Below are positions 1 through 11,306 of a stretch of DNA of 64,000 nt, one piece after another. Made by a program: the position numbers and the translations under genes. The stretch is taken from NCBI RefSeq assembly GCF_000002995.4, contig NW_025062479.1, forward strand, positions 9,043,721 to 9,107,720, written 5' to 3'. This DNA comes from Brugia malayi (Eukaryota > Nematoda > Chromadorea > Rhabditida > Onchocercidae). The notes beneath the pieces were generated by a model. The model had not been told where the DNA came from, made no database searches, and saw only the letters and a program-made list of their open reading frames with translations. Positions within the stretch are counted from its first letter, which is position 1; each line of letters opens with the position of its first letter.

Positions 1-2504
1 GTATTGCGATATTATTGTATTATTCCATAAGACGTAAGACAAAATCTAGATAAGAAATTTTTCATGTGTGGAAATGTCACATGAATGAATATCTGTGCAT
101 GTAAATAGATAGCATTTGGATCACTTTAAGATGTATCATTTTTTCAATGTTCCAATATAGTACTGTACAAATTGCTGCTTAACCCACTGTAGAATTGTAA
201 TCAATATGAGAAAAAAGTAAAGTGTACATCTAAGAGAATTAATGGTGATTTACATGAAAAATTGACATAAAGTGAAATGATCAAGAAAATTAAATGTGAT
301 CAATTTCATTATTTTCCTATAAAATGCACAAATGGATTAAATCATTTCACAAAGTTCGACAAACAATTTTGAAATTAACATTACTTCAAAACTGACGTAT
401 CCGGCAATTCAAAAGCATTTCATTCATTTTTCTTCTTTTTTATTGCCTTTCTATTCACCGTTAAATGCTGCATAAATTCTCCTTCACTGTTTTCAAATAT
501 GATTAATTAGTACAAATAATCAGAAATAATTTCTCCCACAAAAATTCTTTTTCCTTTTCTTTGTACCATATTCTAACGCTTATACTAATCTATTCACTCC
601 ACTTTCTTCTCCAACTCCTCTACTCACTTGGTTTTAATTATTCACCCAGTTGACGCAAAGTGTGGTTTTTCTTGAAATTGTTTCATTTTTATTGATATCA
701 CAAGTGTGTATTTTTATATTTTATACCACTTTTTTTTTCGCTTCTGTTAGAAACATGCTCGAAGATAGTTAATATAAAGATTATATATGAGGTTGAATAT
801 TGTCAGATGATCACAGCGTTCCACTGATAAGGAATATCGGAGACTTCCACAGTTTTGTGAAGTCAAAAAAAGGACTTTCAATTTCTATAAATAAATGCAA
901 AAATAAAAATTTTTGTTATGTATTGATGCTTTCATATTGAGACAGTTTTCATAGTATTATATATTCTGAGAAGAGAAGAGTTGAAGAGGCAAAATAAAAT
1001 TTGACTTAAGATCATTTGTTATTTTATAAACTCTGCAAGACAACCCAAAGATTCGCTATGATAAACTGATACAATGTTCAGTAAATAATAAAACTGACAA
1101 GTGAATGTGGTTTCAGTATTAGCTGAAAAAATAAAATTCAGCTTTTTGAACATATCGGAATGAATTGATAGAATTACATAAATTATTTAGCGTGATATTA
1201 TAAGCAAATTTTTTGAACTGCTTAGCAAAAACTATTTAAAGCTTTGTTATTGATAAAGCTCTTCTATCTTGCCAAAGCTTCAAAATTAATTCTTCATGTT
1301 CCAATTTAATCAACGTGTTCATTATCAATTCTTTCTCAGTAATTTTTCAATAAAATTATGGATATAATAAATATTTAATAACTGATTTCAACTCTTTCTT
1401 GATCATTGTTATTTCTGATGAAGTGTTTCTTAATTTTCTTCCAGATGTTTCGTATAACGATTTACTAAAGCTTTGTCGATTATTAAAGTTATTTTTAATT
1501 TTTTGGTTTGCTTAAGAATTGTGCAATTAAAAATAATACTGTTAAAGGTAATGATACTGTGTGACTTATGTAAAGTGAAACTGATTGAACGAACTGATTT
1601 AGACCATAATGGATTCAATAATGATGGACATATTTCCCGTCTTTTCTTCTTTTCATCAAATTTTTAATGATAATCTTTGATCAGTTGAGATAGTAAACAA
1701 AAAACTTCCCCACATTCATTGCTTACTGAATAGGAATTAATAACATAGAAATCTATAAAATGTTTTTAAACGTTCAGTAAAATATCAGCCTTTTGAGAAA
1801 TATTCATTTGGCGATAATGATTGCTGAGTATTTTTATTTATTCGCTCTTTAGAACGAGTGGAAATTTGCTCCTTCCATTCTTTCTATTACTTGCACTGAT
1901 TCATTCGATATGGCACATCAAATAGAAGCTTATGCAAAATTCATTTATGAGAAATGAAGAAAATCATTCCATCCTATTCTCTTTTGTGGATGGTTTAATA
2001 AAAAAATGAACCGTGATTAGATTTAATAAAAAAATGAACCGTGATTAGATCGTAAATTGCTGAGAAAGGTACCTTGAAGGACGAAGTGTGTACTTTGGGA
2101 GAGAATGTGACAAATGTTAATTTGATAAAAGAACAAACGTAAAACTTATAACTCATTTGAACAGTTGTTGCATGAAAAAAAAAAATACCTTCCCCTATAT
2201 TAATTTCAAAAAGAGACGAATTTTTAGGTAGGATTACTGACTTTGTAAAAGATTCTTTCTGTCATTACGCAATTCTCTTACTCTTTTCTTTCACAGATAA
2301 GATCAGCTTCTTGCTAAATTTAAAAGTAAACAAGTCGCGTAACCGACTTATCATTAGCTCTTCCTTAAAGAAACCTTTGCCACTAATCGTCCGGAAAATG
2401 TGATTTTTTCAGTGCGAAAATAAAGATAGGATATATGAATAAGCATGTACAGATGGAAATAGATAGATGGACGAATGATAGATGCTAATGAATCTTTCAG
2501 TTAC
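1..2504. other. AT-rich region, no gene recognised
   Basis: I found no convincing exon here. The open frames are short and low in complexity. A 28-bp direct tandem duplication lies at about 1994-2049, and GATA-type short repeats occur near 2460. This may be intergenic or intronic sequence. Confidence 0.5.
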
Positions 2505-2711
2505 TTATACAGTCGGTGTAATACGAGAGAAGTGATTGTGGGTGAGATGGAACGTACTGACACGATATCCCAAGTAACTAGCAGCAGCGTATTGTTGTGT
2601 CTTCGCCGGTTGAATCGTGGTAGACGTACGAGTATAAATAGTGCACTGGTGCTTCAAATAATACCACAATAGCATCAGCGTACAGCCTATCATCAGCGCT
2701 GGTAAACTCAT
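2505..2711 (-). CDS. candidate exon: hydrophobic segment plus polar tail
   Basis: This is an open frame of up to 68 codons on the minus strand, noticeably richer in G and C at third positions (GCG, CCG, ACG codons) than its surroundings, which favours real coding sequence. It begins MSLPALMIGCTLMLLWYYLK, a probable membrane segment, followed by a Thr/Gln/Ala-rich polar tail and a stop. That is the shape of a terminal exon of a small single-pass membrane protein. The ATG at 2711 could be the start, or the exon may simply begin nearby after an AG. I found no partner exon and no family. It may belong with the candidate exon at 3951-4159, but no joint was established. Confidence 0.3.
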   Translation of the reverse strand: MSLPALMIGCTLMLLWYYLKHQCTIYTRTSTTIQPAKTQQYAAASYLGYRVSTFHLTHNHFSRITPTV

Positions 2712-3950
2712 AAGCTCATTGAATTTTGATCTGAATGGAATCGTTCATTGTGTTGATTTAGCAGTTCATAAATGAAATTGTTTCATTGAAAAATTAAGTT
2801 TGTCCACTGAAAAATTATTTATATCACATTTATACTGCAAGCAATAATATTCTTATACACAAAACAAGAAAAATCGAACAAAAATGCATAATGACCTGCT
2901 ATGTACTACGAAAAAAATTAAATTGTAAATGCATATTGTTGCTGCTGTTGCTGCTGCTGATACGTGATATTTAATTTTATTTTATTTGCTATTCTTGATT
3001 CTCCAATTTCGATTAGACCGTATTAAGTACTAATATTATGTTATCAACATACTCAACAATGACGCAGGTTTTTTTATATGATCTAATCAACAAAAAACAT
3101 TAGATGATGATTTTTGACCTTTGAAGCCACTTTAAAGCGAAAGACGAAAGACATAAGATACTTGCGGAGTAAAAAAGTGTCACTCATCGTAAGCAAAAAG
3201 AGGGAGAGTAGAGAGCTTTTTTTTTTTTTTACCCATTATTCCAAAAATCCAGTTACACTAGTCGGAGTTAGTTTATGTACTGCTACTTATAGTTGAATGG
3301 GTTATGAAATATCGAAGTGCTCGGGAAATTCAGAATTAATTATTTGCATTCAGAGTGAGCATATTTACTGATCGACGGAATAAATGTCTCATTTATTCGT
3401 TTAGGATTATATTTGTGTTATCATCATCCAACTCATTTCTTCTTGCTGTTGTTTCTCTCTTTTATTTTTTAACAAATACGTAATTAATAACTCATCAGTG
3501 TAATATAAGATAATTAGTATCGCCGATTTCTCGTATATTGTGGAGATATAGTTTTGTGATATTTCAATCTCATTAGTATTAGTTTAATTCGTTGCAAGAA
3601 TAAGCATAGTAACGGTGAAAACACGGGGCTTTCCCGATCAACAGCATTCATAGCAATAGCCCAACAGAAACAGATGGATAGATAGATAGATGTAACACCT
3701 TGTATATATAATGGAAAAAATAAACAGATTCGCACTGGTAGAGAGAAAACGAAGTAAGCCCTTAACTAATTGGAATTTGTCAAGTGGTAAGTGTTATGAG
3801 TTGCGGAATTATTGACAAGAATCGATTGATAATAGATAACAGTTGCGGGCTTATAGTATCAATTCTATCACTTCACTATTATGCTTGTTTTCAACTTTTG
3901 AGTTTCATAATTTTAATTCCAGAAAGGGCTGACAGTATAGAAGGGCTAAA
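2712..3950. other. non-coding stretch
   Basis: Contains a short GCT-type triplet run near 2940, a T-run near 3220 and GATA repeats near 3675. I saw no supported exon. Confidence 0.4.
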
Positions 3951-4064
3951 TCAATCACATGACCTTGCGTTGAAACCATCAGCAGAAGCATCATATTGAA
4001 TTGGTGGGGTTGTGGAACGCTGACTGTCATTTTTGTTTGCTATTTGTTTTTCAATAATTCTTTC
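3811..4064 (+). repeat. left arm of 254-bp inverted repeat
   Basis: This segment is present in reverse complement at 11053-11306. Comparing the two base by base, I find one difference in 254 (g in the left arm where the complement of the right arm has a). Homology stops abruptly at both ends. The arms are 6,988 bp apart and enclose the whole osgn-1-like gene. The arm has no terminal inverted repeat or flanking duplication of its own, so it does not look like a transposon. Confidence 0.92.
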
Positions 4065-4159
4065 CGTATCTATTTGCGGAAAAGATAGCAAAAAAGCCCT
4101 TTGCCACCGCAAAACGAAAAAGATTGAACTTAATAGCAACCCAAAATGAACACAGGTTA
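3951..4159 (-). CDS. candidate terminal exon, membrane segment and cytoplasmic tail
   Basis: On the minus strand an AG acceptor at about 4160 opens a frame of 69 codons after two leading bases. It reads a hydrophobic stretch (TCVHFGLLLSSIFFVL), then basic residues, then a polar tail with a TTPPIQYDASADGFNARS core and a TGA stop. The arrangement is typical of the last exon of a type I membrane protein. The tail half lies inside the left arm of the inverted repeat, so a truncated copy also exists at 11053. No upstream exon was found and no family recognised. Confidence 0.33.
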
Positions 4160-4289
4160 CTACCGGTATCAGGAAACCGGATATGAAAGGATTAAGAAGT
4201 GAAGAAGTAGGCAGTATATTCTTCTTCCCTTTTTTTTTTACGATATTGAATTTTATTAAACAGTGTTTAAAAAATTTAATAAAAAGCAT

Positions 4290-4831
4290 CCAGCGCGCTC
4301 ATGGTGCCTAAGAAATGAAATGGAATGGAAAAACTCGTTAAATCCGAAGAGCTTAATGAATCCGTTTGAATCTAAAGTAATTTATGTGTCCCTATTCTTT
4401 GAAATATTCTGACTTTTCAAAGTATGGGAAGCGTAAAGTTTCTGAGATGCTTTAATCATCCATACCATATAAAATGTCCAGAGCGCTCAGATTACCTTTT
4501 ATATTTAAGGAGCCAAGCGGTTTGAAATGCGTCTAACATTCATAATGTTCAAAGCACTTGCAATAACCAAATAAGAAACCGGAAAAAGTATTTACATCAT
4601 ATTGATCGTCCCTTATTTTTGCAAACTATTGGAATATATTGTGAGAAAGTGAAATAAAAATTTACCATCGGAAGTATTAGAAAAAAAACCTCCGGTGTAA
4701 AGAAGTTGTTAACATATGCATACGTTGAAGTAAAACTGCAAAAACTGGTGCGGAAAAATTTGCTTAAGCGGAGTATGCATTTTTTGTAGGTAATTGAACC
4801 TTCAATGAAACAAAGTGCAAATAAATGAGAA
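4290..4831. other. upstream region of the OSGIN-like gene
   Basis: No exon seen. It leads directly into the 5' end of the OSGIN-like gene and its short upstream open frame. The promoter was not identified. Confidence 0.35.
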
Positions 4832-4870
4832 ATGGACATTCACCCTGCCAGTGTGAAACGAGTTTCCTGA
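4832..4870 (+). promoter_or_regulatory. 12-codon upstream ORF overlapping the osgn-1 start
   Basis: ATG at 4832 opens a 12-residue frame (MDIHPASVKRVS) whose TGA stop ends on the A of the ATG of the OSGIN-like CDS, giving the overlap TGATG. Such overlaps allow termination-reinitiation control. If the mRNA is trans-spliced downstream of 4832 the uORF would be removed. Confidence 0.4.
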
Positions 4871-7803
4871 TGTGCGATGATTCTCCATCGACATCACCGG
4901 TTTCGAAATTAGATACGGAAGTGATCATCGTTGGTAATTTTTTTTTCTACAACTTGTTTTTCATGATTGGTTTTCCCTTTTCTTTTTGATGGCCTTGTAT
5001 TAGTTCTAGATAATTAACCACAGAATAATTGATGAGTTTGGAGATTTTAAAGGCCTATCCAAGATAACTTTCTGTTAAAAAGCTTGATTGGATGCATCTT
5101 GTGTTTCCACTTAAAATTTTCATTTGTTATGAATTTTGGTGAAAGAACCATGGGAAGGATTGTGTTGAAGTTTTAACAAAATGACTTTAGTCGAGAGATT
5201 GAATAGTGGATGCGGATCTCTTGTGAATCAAAACAGGTTCGCTTTGGAAAAGCTTTAAAAAAAGTTCTGCAACCAATACTTGGTTAAAGTGAAACAAGTA
5301 TTCGAATGAAGTATTCTAAACAAATATATCGAGTGAGTAATTTAACAATCTTCAGGAAACGGACCAGCCGGGTTATCATTGTCAGCCTTCCTTTCGGGTT
5401 GGTTACCTTTTTACTCTCCAAATGACGGCCCTCATCCTAATGATTTTATCCACCAGAAACTTATTGAACATGAAGAGGAATCATTACTCGATCAGGTTAT
5501 TTTATGGAATACCCTTAAACTAAACTTATAAATATTTGAGTTATAATTTTAACATTGTTTAGTGTACGACTGAGCAAAAAATTCGTTTTGACCAGCACAT
5601 CTAAATAATAGTTTACTTTAGGATTTTTCTTGGCTTGATAATAACATTAATATGATGAATCATGGAGCAAGACCGCTTTCATTGTTGTATGACACATTGG
5701 TGCGTCCTAATGCTGATACTGGAACTCTTGGCACATCGAAACTTTGTTGGATATACGATCGTAGCCGTGCTATTCCACATTTAATAGTTGCCCAAACACC
5801 AATTGGAGGATCTTGGAATAATTATGATGACGATGTGAATATTTTCTTTTAAGCGCAACTGAATGATTGGGAAAAGAAGATATAAAGAAAATAGTTCTAG
5901 TTTGAATAAAACTATTTTCATTTCAGATGTTATCGGTCAGTGTGAGCAGTTTCCTGGATCTTCCAGCTTTTCTTATTGCTGATTGGTATGGTGGAAATAA
6001 GTTTGATAGTCGGCTTCCAGTACCACTTTACCGAAAATATCTGTCCGATTACGCGAGAAGAGTATACAAAAATAAAAATATTATTTGTGGTTTGAAAGTG
6101 ACGCACATAGAGGTGATGGTTTAAAGTATAGAGATGATATTGGTTCATGTGATATGTTGTCGACATTTTAACCGCTCAATCCGACGACGTGTTGTGTCGT
6201 ACGTCAACTATTGGAGCAGCAACATTAACTATTGTCAGTGATCAAACCAGTTGATAACATAATTCTAAATGACTAATTTGTAATTCGGAAAAAAGCAGCT
6301 AGACTCTTAATTTTTAGAAATGTTCAAATAGCTGCATGGAGGGATTTTGGGAAGTTCGTGGCACGAAAAATGGTGAACCGGTGTTGCTGAGATGTAAGAA
6401 AGTTGTATTAGCATGTGGCAAAAATCAGGATCGATTACTTGGCGTAAATTTTGTTTTACTTAATGAAATACTTAGTGAAAGGAGAGGTGGAAGAAGATCG
6501 TATTGTTAATTATGTTTATAGAATGAATTGAAATAGTCCAAAAAATGATTTCTATCATCATGTTTGCTAATACCAAAGGAAGTCGAATGCGACTAAACTG
6601 TATGTTACGAAGATGGGTTATCCTTTGTAACTGAAGCAGGAAACAATCATAAAAGTCTGAAACTTTCATTTTCAGGTGAAAGGAGAGGTGGAAGAAGATC
6701 GTATTGTTTACAATCTTCGGGATTTAAAACGACTACTTATTTCATTGACTACAGCCAAGTTTTCAAAAAGGAAAGTTGTTGTAGTTGGAGATGGGATTAG
6801 CGCTGCGGATACAATATTACATTGTCTCAATTCATGCATTCCTGTGCTTCATGTAATTCGTCGATCGGATAAGCAACTACGATGTAAGTTTTCGAAATAA
6901 AATTATTATTAAAATTTGGTATATTGTAAATATTGTGAGCTTTTGTGAGTCTGTAAATGAATCTGATTAAATAATTGTCTCTTAAGATTATTTTTGAAGA
7001 GTCATATCTAAATTAATCTTTGAAGATGGCCATATATTTTCATCCTTAAACATTGAAATGACACCATGAAACAACTTTATTACTGGAGTCGTATGTTTTA
7101 GTCATACAGTTATCACGCCTTAGTCCATCTCTGTATCCAGAGTATTCAAGAGTTTTCAAATTAATGATGGGATATTGCGAAAATTATTATTATACCAAAG
7201 TTACTTGCGCTACCATTGAATCGTTGAATAAAGGCACAGTTCGCATCAAAACTCTTCAAGGAATTTTTACGGTAAACTTTTTGATGTGGAAACTTCGAAA
7301 TCTGTTGTACACGGCACTTAATGTATGAAAAACAGAAAAAAAACATGCATCACTTCGTTGAAATGTAGAATGAAACTTTGTCATCAATGATGTACTGTCA
7401 AGGAAGTCATTGTTTCTTCCGCAGAAGATTTGATTTTGAACAGAATTTTATTTTTCAGGAACATTTCCGAGCTTTGTGCGTGTGTGCTGGTAAACAGTCA
7501 GACCTGAGCATGTTAACGGACAAATATACATTTCAAGATTATTGTTGCAATGAAGACCCATCGCTCTTTCGTATTGGTTCACTTGCGGGCGACCACTTTG
7601 TGCGATATCTTGTTGGTAAGATATATACATATATGAAAAAGTAAATCAGATTGTGAAGTTTCATTTTGTTGTTCTCATAAGAGTTACCAGAAAATTTTCA
7701 ATGACTGTAATATTTTCTTTACCAGTTCTAAAGTAACAAATATTCTGTGAAAAAAGAAAAAGTTGCAGGGGGTGCAATGGATGCTGCTCGGTATCTGATG
7801 TAA
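4870..7803 (+). CDS. osgn-1: OSGIN-like FAD-dependent monooxygenase (oxidative stress-induced growth inhibitor)
   Basis: Nine exons give 432 aa: 4870-4933, 5356-5495, 5622-5834, 5927-6112, 6318-6443, 6676-6883, 7102-7271, 7459-7615, 7769-7803. All junctions close in phase. Residues 17-30 hold the FAD-binding GxGxxG ([20 protein letters not shown]), followed by [11 protein letters not shown]. The TPIGGSW and [12 protein letters not shown] segments match the OSGIN family. A second dinucleotide-binding motif, [12 protein letters not shown], lies near residue 281. A late LSPSLYPEY segment and a C-terminal [20 protein letters not shown] follow; the latter resembles the second FAD-contact region. 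Length is slightly under vertebrate OSGIN1/2. The family is linked to growth control, and the C. elegans protein to cytokinetic bridge stability. Start: first ATG giving the dinucleotide fold, with a uORF just upstream. Intron 5 holds a 33-bp copy of the start of exon 6. Confidence 0.93.
6475..6507 (+). repeat. 33-bp intronic copy of the start of osgn-1 exon 6
   Basis: Identical for 33 bases to 6676-6708, which encodes [11 protein letters not shown] at the start of exon 6. The copy lies 201 bp upstream in intron 5, preceded by TTA rather than a CAG, and diverges into stop-containing sequence straight after. Confidence 0.9.
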
Positions 7804-10800
7804 TCTTGATCACGTTCACTTTATTCAGTCAATTATTGATCAGCTGGTATTAGCGACTAGCGAAAAATGCTTAAAATAAAAATAATTTAATTTTTATGAA
7901 GAAGCAAAACGATATCGTTTTATTAAGCTGAAGAAATCTTGATTCTGATTAAAGAAAGTGAGAAATGAAAGAGAATAACTAAGTGGAAATATAGTCACTT
8001 TTTAGATGCAGAATTAGGTGAAATAGTGATTCTTTCGCATGAAGGAATTTCGCTATGATAAATTCAAAATTTCCAGCCGTTAAGTATAACAGTTGTTGTA
8101 ACAACTCATAGTATACGCAATTCACCAAAATTATTATGCAGACACTTTTTATATATTTCGAAATAAAAGAAATGTGTATGTTATTTTTTATTTTATTTAT
8201 TCATGCCGCTGAGGTCAAAGTGTAATATGAACGACGAACATAATGTTATTATTTGTTCATCGTTCTTATTTCACTGAACGACAAAACGGACAAATGGAAG
8301 TGTTGATTTTTCAACCTTTTCGACTTTCTTAGATATCAGTTCAAATATTTGTAGCTTTTAGATAGTCAGTTATGTGTCAAAATATGTAATAATAAAAAAC
8401 GTGAATTAATTTAAAGTTCTCATTAATATTATTTTATGTTGTTTAAATCTGAATGAAAGAGTGGTTGATAACGTAGTAATTCTGGATAATGAGGCTGTTT
8501 CCTTCTGCCTTCTTCACAAGGCTGTAGCCAGTAAAAACGTAGCGCTCTGAAGATTAGTTTGTTGAGGAAAATTTTTTAATAAGTATTATTGTCATAACTC
8601 CATCACATCGGCATTTCCGTCACCGTTCTTTTATGATATCGTACAATACTAGGAAAGAAATGAGTGAAGTGAATATTAAATTAAACCAGTAGTCTACTAA
8701 ATGCCTGCTAAGTTGTCATATTTTCTTTTCATCACTGTTATTGTTACTTTGCACCACCATTGCTGAAGCAAACTGAGTGAGCGATCGATGACACCAACCT
8801 AATCGAAACTTGCAACATCCAAAAATGGTTTTAATTCCTTACATAACTGGCGTTGGCTTACAACAGAACACAGGTTAACGAGTAAAGAGCTATCATCGAA
8901 ATTGCAGGTAGACTGGTTTATAACAAAGAGTTCATTGAACAAAGAACTTGCAATCTCTTGAAGAGTCGAATGCAACTTTGCTTGTTACACTGGCGGATCT
9001 TAACAGTAACATATTAAGCAATGCACATATTCTTTGTTACAGAAGGTAACATTCTAGACAGTTTACATAAGCTTAACTACAACTGAAAAAAAGTTTTATA
9101 TTTATCTAAGGAATATTCAAATAACACAGTCTTTAATTTATAGCTAGGTTTCCTGACACATACAGGTGATTACGTTTTGCGGCTTTGCATAATTAGTCAT
9201 GAAACTATTCTGGCGGATACATTCATTTGTAAGGTTATCAGAGATGAATACCTTTTAAGATTTAATATTGCTGTTCTAAGTGAAAACACAATTTTTAAAT
9301 AGGACATCTAAAAGTAGATGTATTCTTTGTTAACAGAATATAACATTCTAGACAGTTTATATGACGCATGTAAGCTCACTCGGTTACAGTTGGAAGATAA
9401 ATGTTGGAAAAATAATTCCTCACCTCAGATGTAAAATTAATTCTCTTATATTTGTGTAAGGAATATTTAAGTAAGACAACTTTTATGTTCTACAAATTTC
9501 TATCTTATGAACTTATTTCGACATATTACAAATCTCGGTTTTCCGACATAGGTAATTCATAATCTTTTTAGTTTAATATAGTTTTCAAACTATATATATA
9601 TTTCTTTATAATACTACAACTTATGATTTGTTAGGTTTCGACAGTTCCAAAATTTATTGAAATGAAAATTTAGTGACTAGGTTCCATTGATTTCAATATG
9701 ATTACCTTTGCTTTCATTATATTTCTTGGTACTTCACTTTTATACATGTTATCTAACCAGTAAAGTAGTAATACAGTTCAAGAATATGTGACATGTACTG
9801 CTTTCTTCTTGACAAAGACACTACAGTAATTTAAAATTTTTGATCTTCTTTCCTAAGGAGATTTTAAAGTATGGAACTTTCCTCAAATGTTCTTTATCAT
9901 TTATTCTTCTCTACTAACGGCCGGAATTTGATTCAAAACTGGTATGCATGTACATAGGAAAATATTGCATTACAGTATTATTGGACTAATAAAATCCTTT
10001 GTAGTTAAGTCTTTTTAAAGTTCTTACATCGACTGGAAAGAAATAATAAAATTGTTCAAAAGTTTGACATACAGAGCAGAAATTGCTTTGGACGAAAATT
10101 AATATCGCCATCCTAAGATCCCATTGCTAATTGGTTTTTAAAAGTTATTTCTGTAAGCCTGTTGAATAATTTTGGAGCAGATAGGTTAGTGGAATGTAAA
10201 GTTTTCTTCACAGATAGTTCAGATCTGTGAATTCCAAAATTGCTGTAACATTTACTGCCGCAATTATAAAAAAAGTGGAAAAATTCTATGATGTGTGCAT
10301 ATCGAATGATTGTACCTGACTAACACCAATTACGCAGTCATTCATTAATGAATATGCTAGAAATACTGATGGTTACCTACCCGATTACTCATCTGATACC
10401 ATGTTATGTACATTTTACCAAAAACTTCAAAATTTAAGCAAATCTTTTAAGAATTCCCCATAATTTTTGCTATTCAGGGTTAAGATCAATATAATCTGTG
10501 CGAAGAAAGTAAATAGAGATGTTACACAAAGTTTCACATAATTTCTTAAATTTCAGAGTGTATGGTGTGATCTATTATCCATTTCATAGAAATTTGTAGA
10601 AATTATTCATTGCTTTCTTTCATTGACAAATTTCGTCATTTTGTTACTCGTTTTTCCGATGAATAATTCGACATATACGAGAAGGGAAATTCTAAGGCAC
10701 TAAAACACAAATTATATAATATGATACCTTAAAAAAATTAGAACGGAATCGTACTGCATCCTACACCACAGAAAAAATCACCCTATCATTCACTATAGTG

Positions 10801-11052
10801 AGTCTTATAAAAGGCACTGAGAAATTGACATTCTGTAAATTATGATTCACAAAAAAGAAGGTCATGTCATAATAACTAACCTTTATTATTGAATACAGAA
10901 ATATTAAAAGTTATATTTAACAGCAGTAAAGGAAGCGAAAGATTGGCATCTGTTTCCTATAATGTCAACAGTTCTTTTAGATCGTAGATTTCTTTTCTGT
11001 TACCAATTTTATAGAAAGAATTATTGAAAATTCTTTGTTTTTAACAAATATA
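7804..11052. other. long gene-free stretch downstream of osgn-1
   Basis: I found no credible exon. A poly(A)-signal-like AATAAA is near 7875. A diverged direct duplication is visible: 9031-9180 resembles about 9322-9556 (shared core around TAACATTCTAGACAGTTTA). Confidence 0.45.
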
Positions 11053-11306
11053 GAAAGAATTATTGAAAAACAAATAGCAAACAAAAATGACAGTCAGCGT
11101 TCCACAACCCCACCAATTCAATATGATGCTTCTGCTGATGGTTTCAACGCAAGGTCATGTGATTGATTTAGCCCTTCTATACTGTCAGCCCTTTCTGGAA
11201 TTAAAATTATGAAACTCAAAAGTTGAAAACAAGCATAATAGTGAAGTGATAGAATTGATACTATAAGTCCGCAACTGTTATCTATTATCAATCGATTCTT
11301 GTCAAT
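11053..11306 (-). repeat. right arm of 254-bp inverted repeat
   Basis: Reverse complement of 3811-4064 with one mismatch. The inner edge sits in a small duplication: ATAGAAAGAATTATTGAAAA occurs at about 11012-11031 and again at 11051-11070. Read on the plus strand, the arm carries the last 37 codons of the candidate tail exon at 3951-4159 without its membrane segment. It is therefore probably the derived, truncated copy. Confidence 0.92.
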
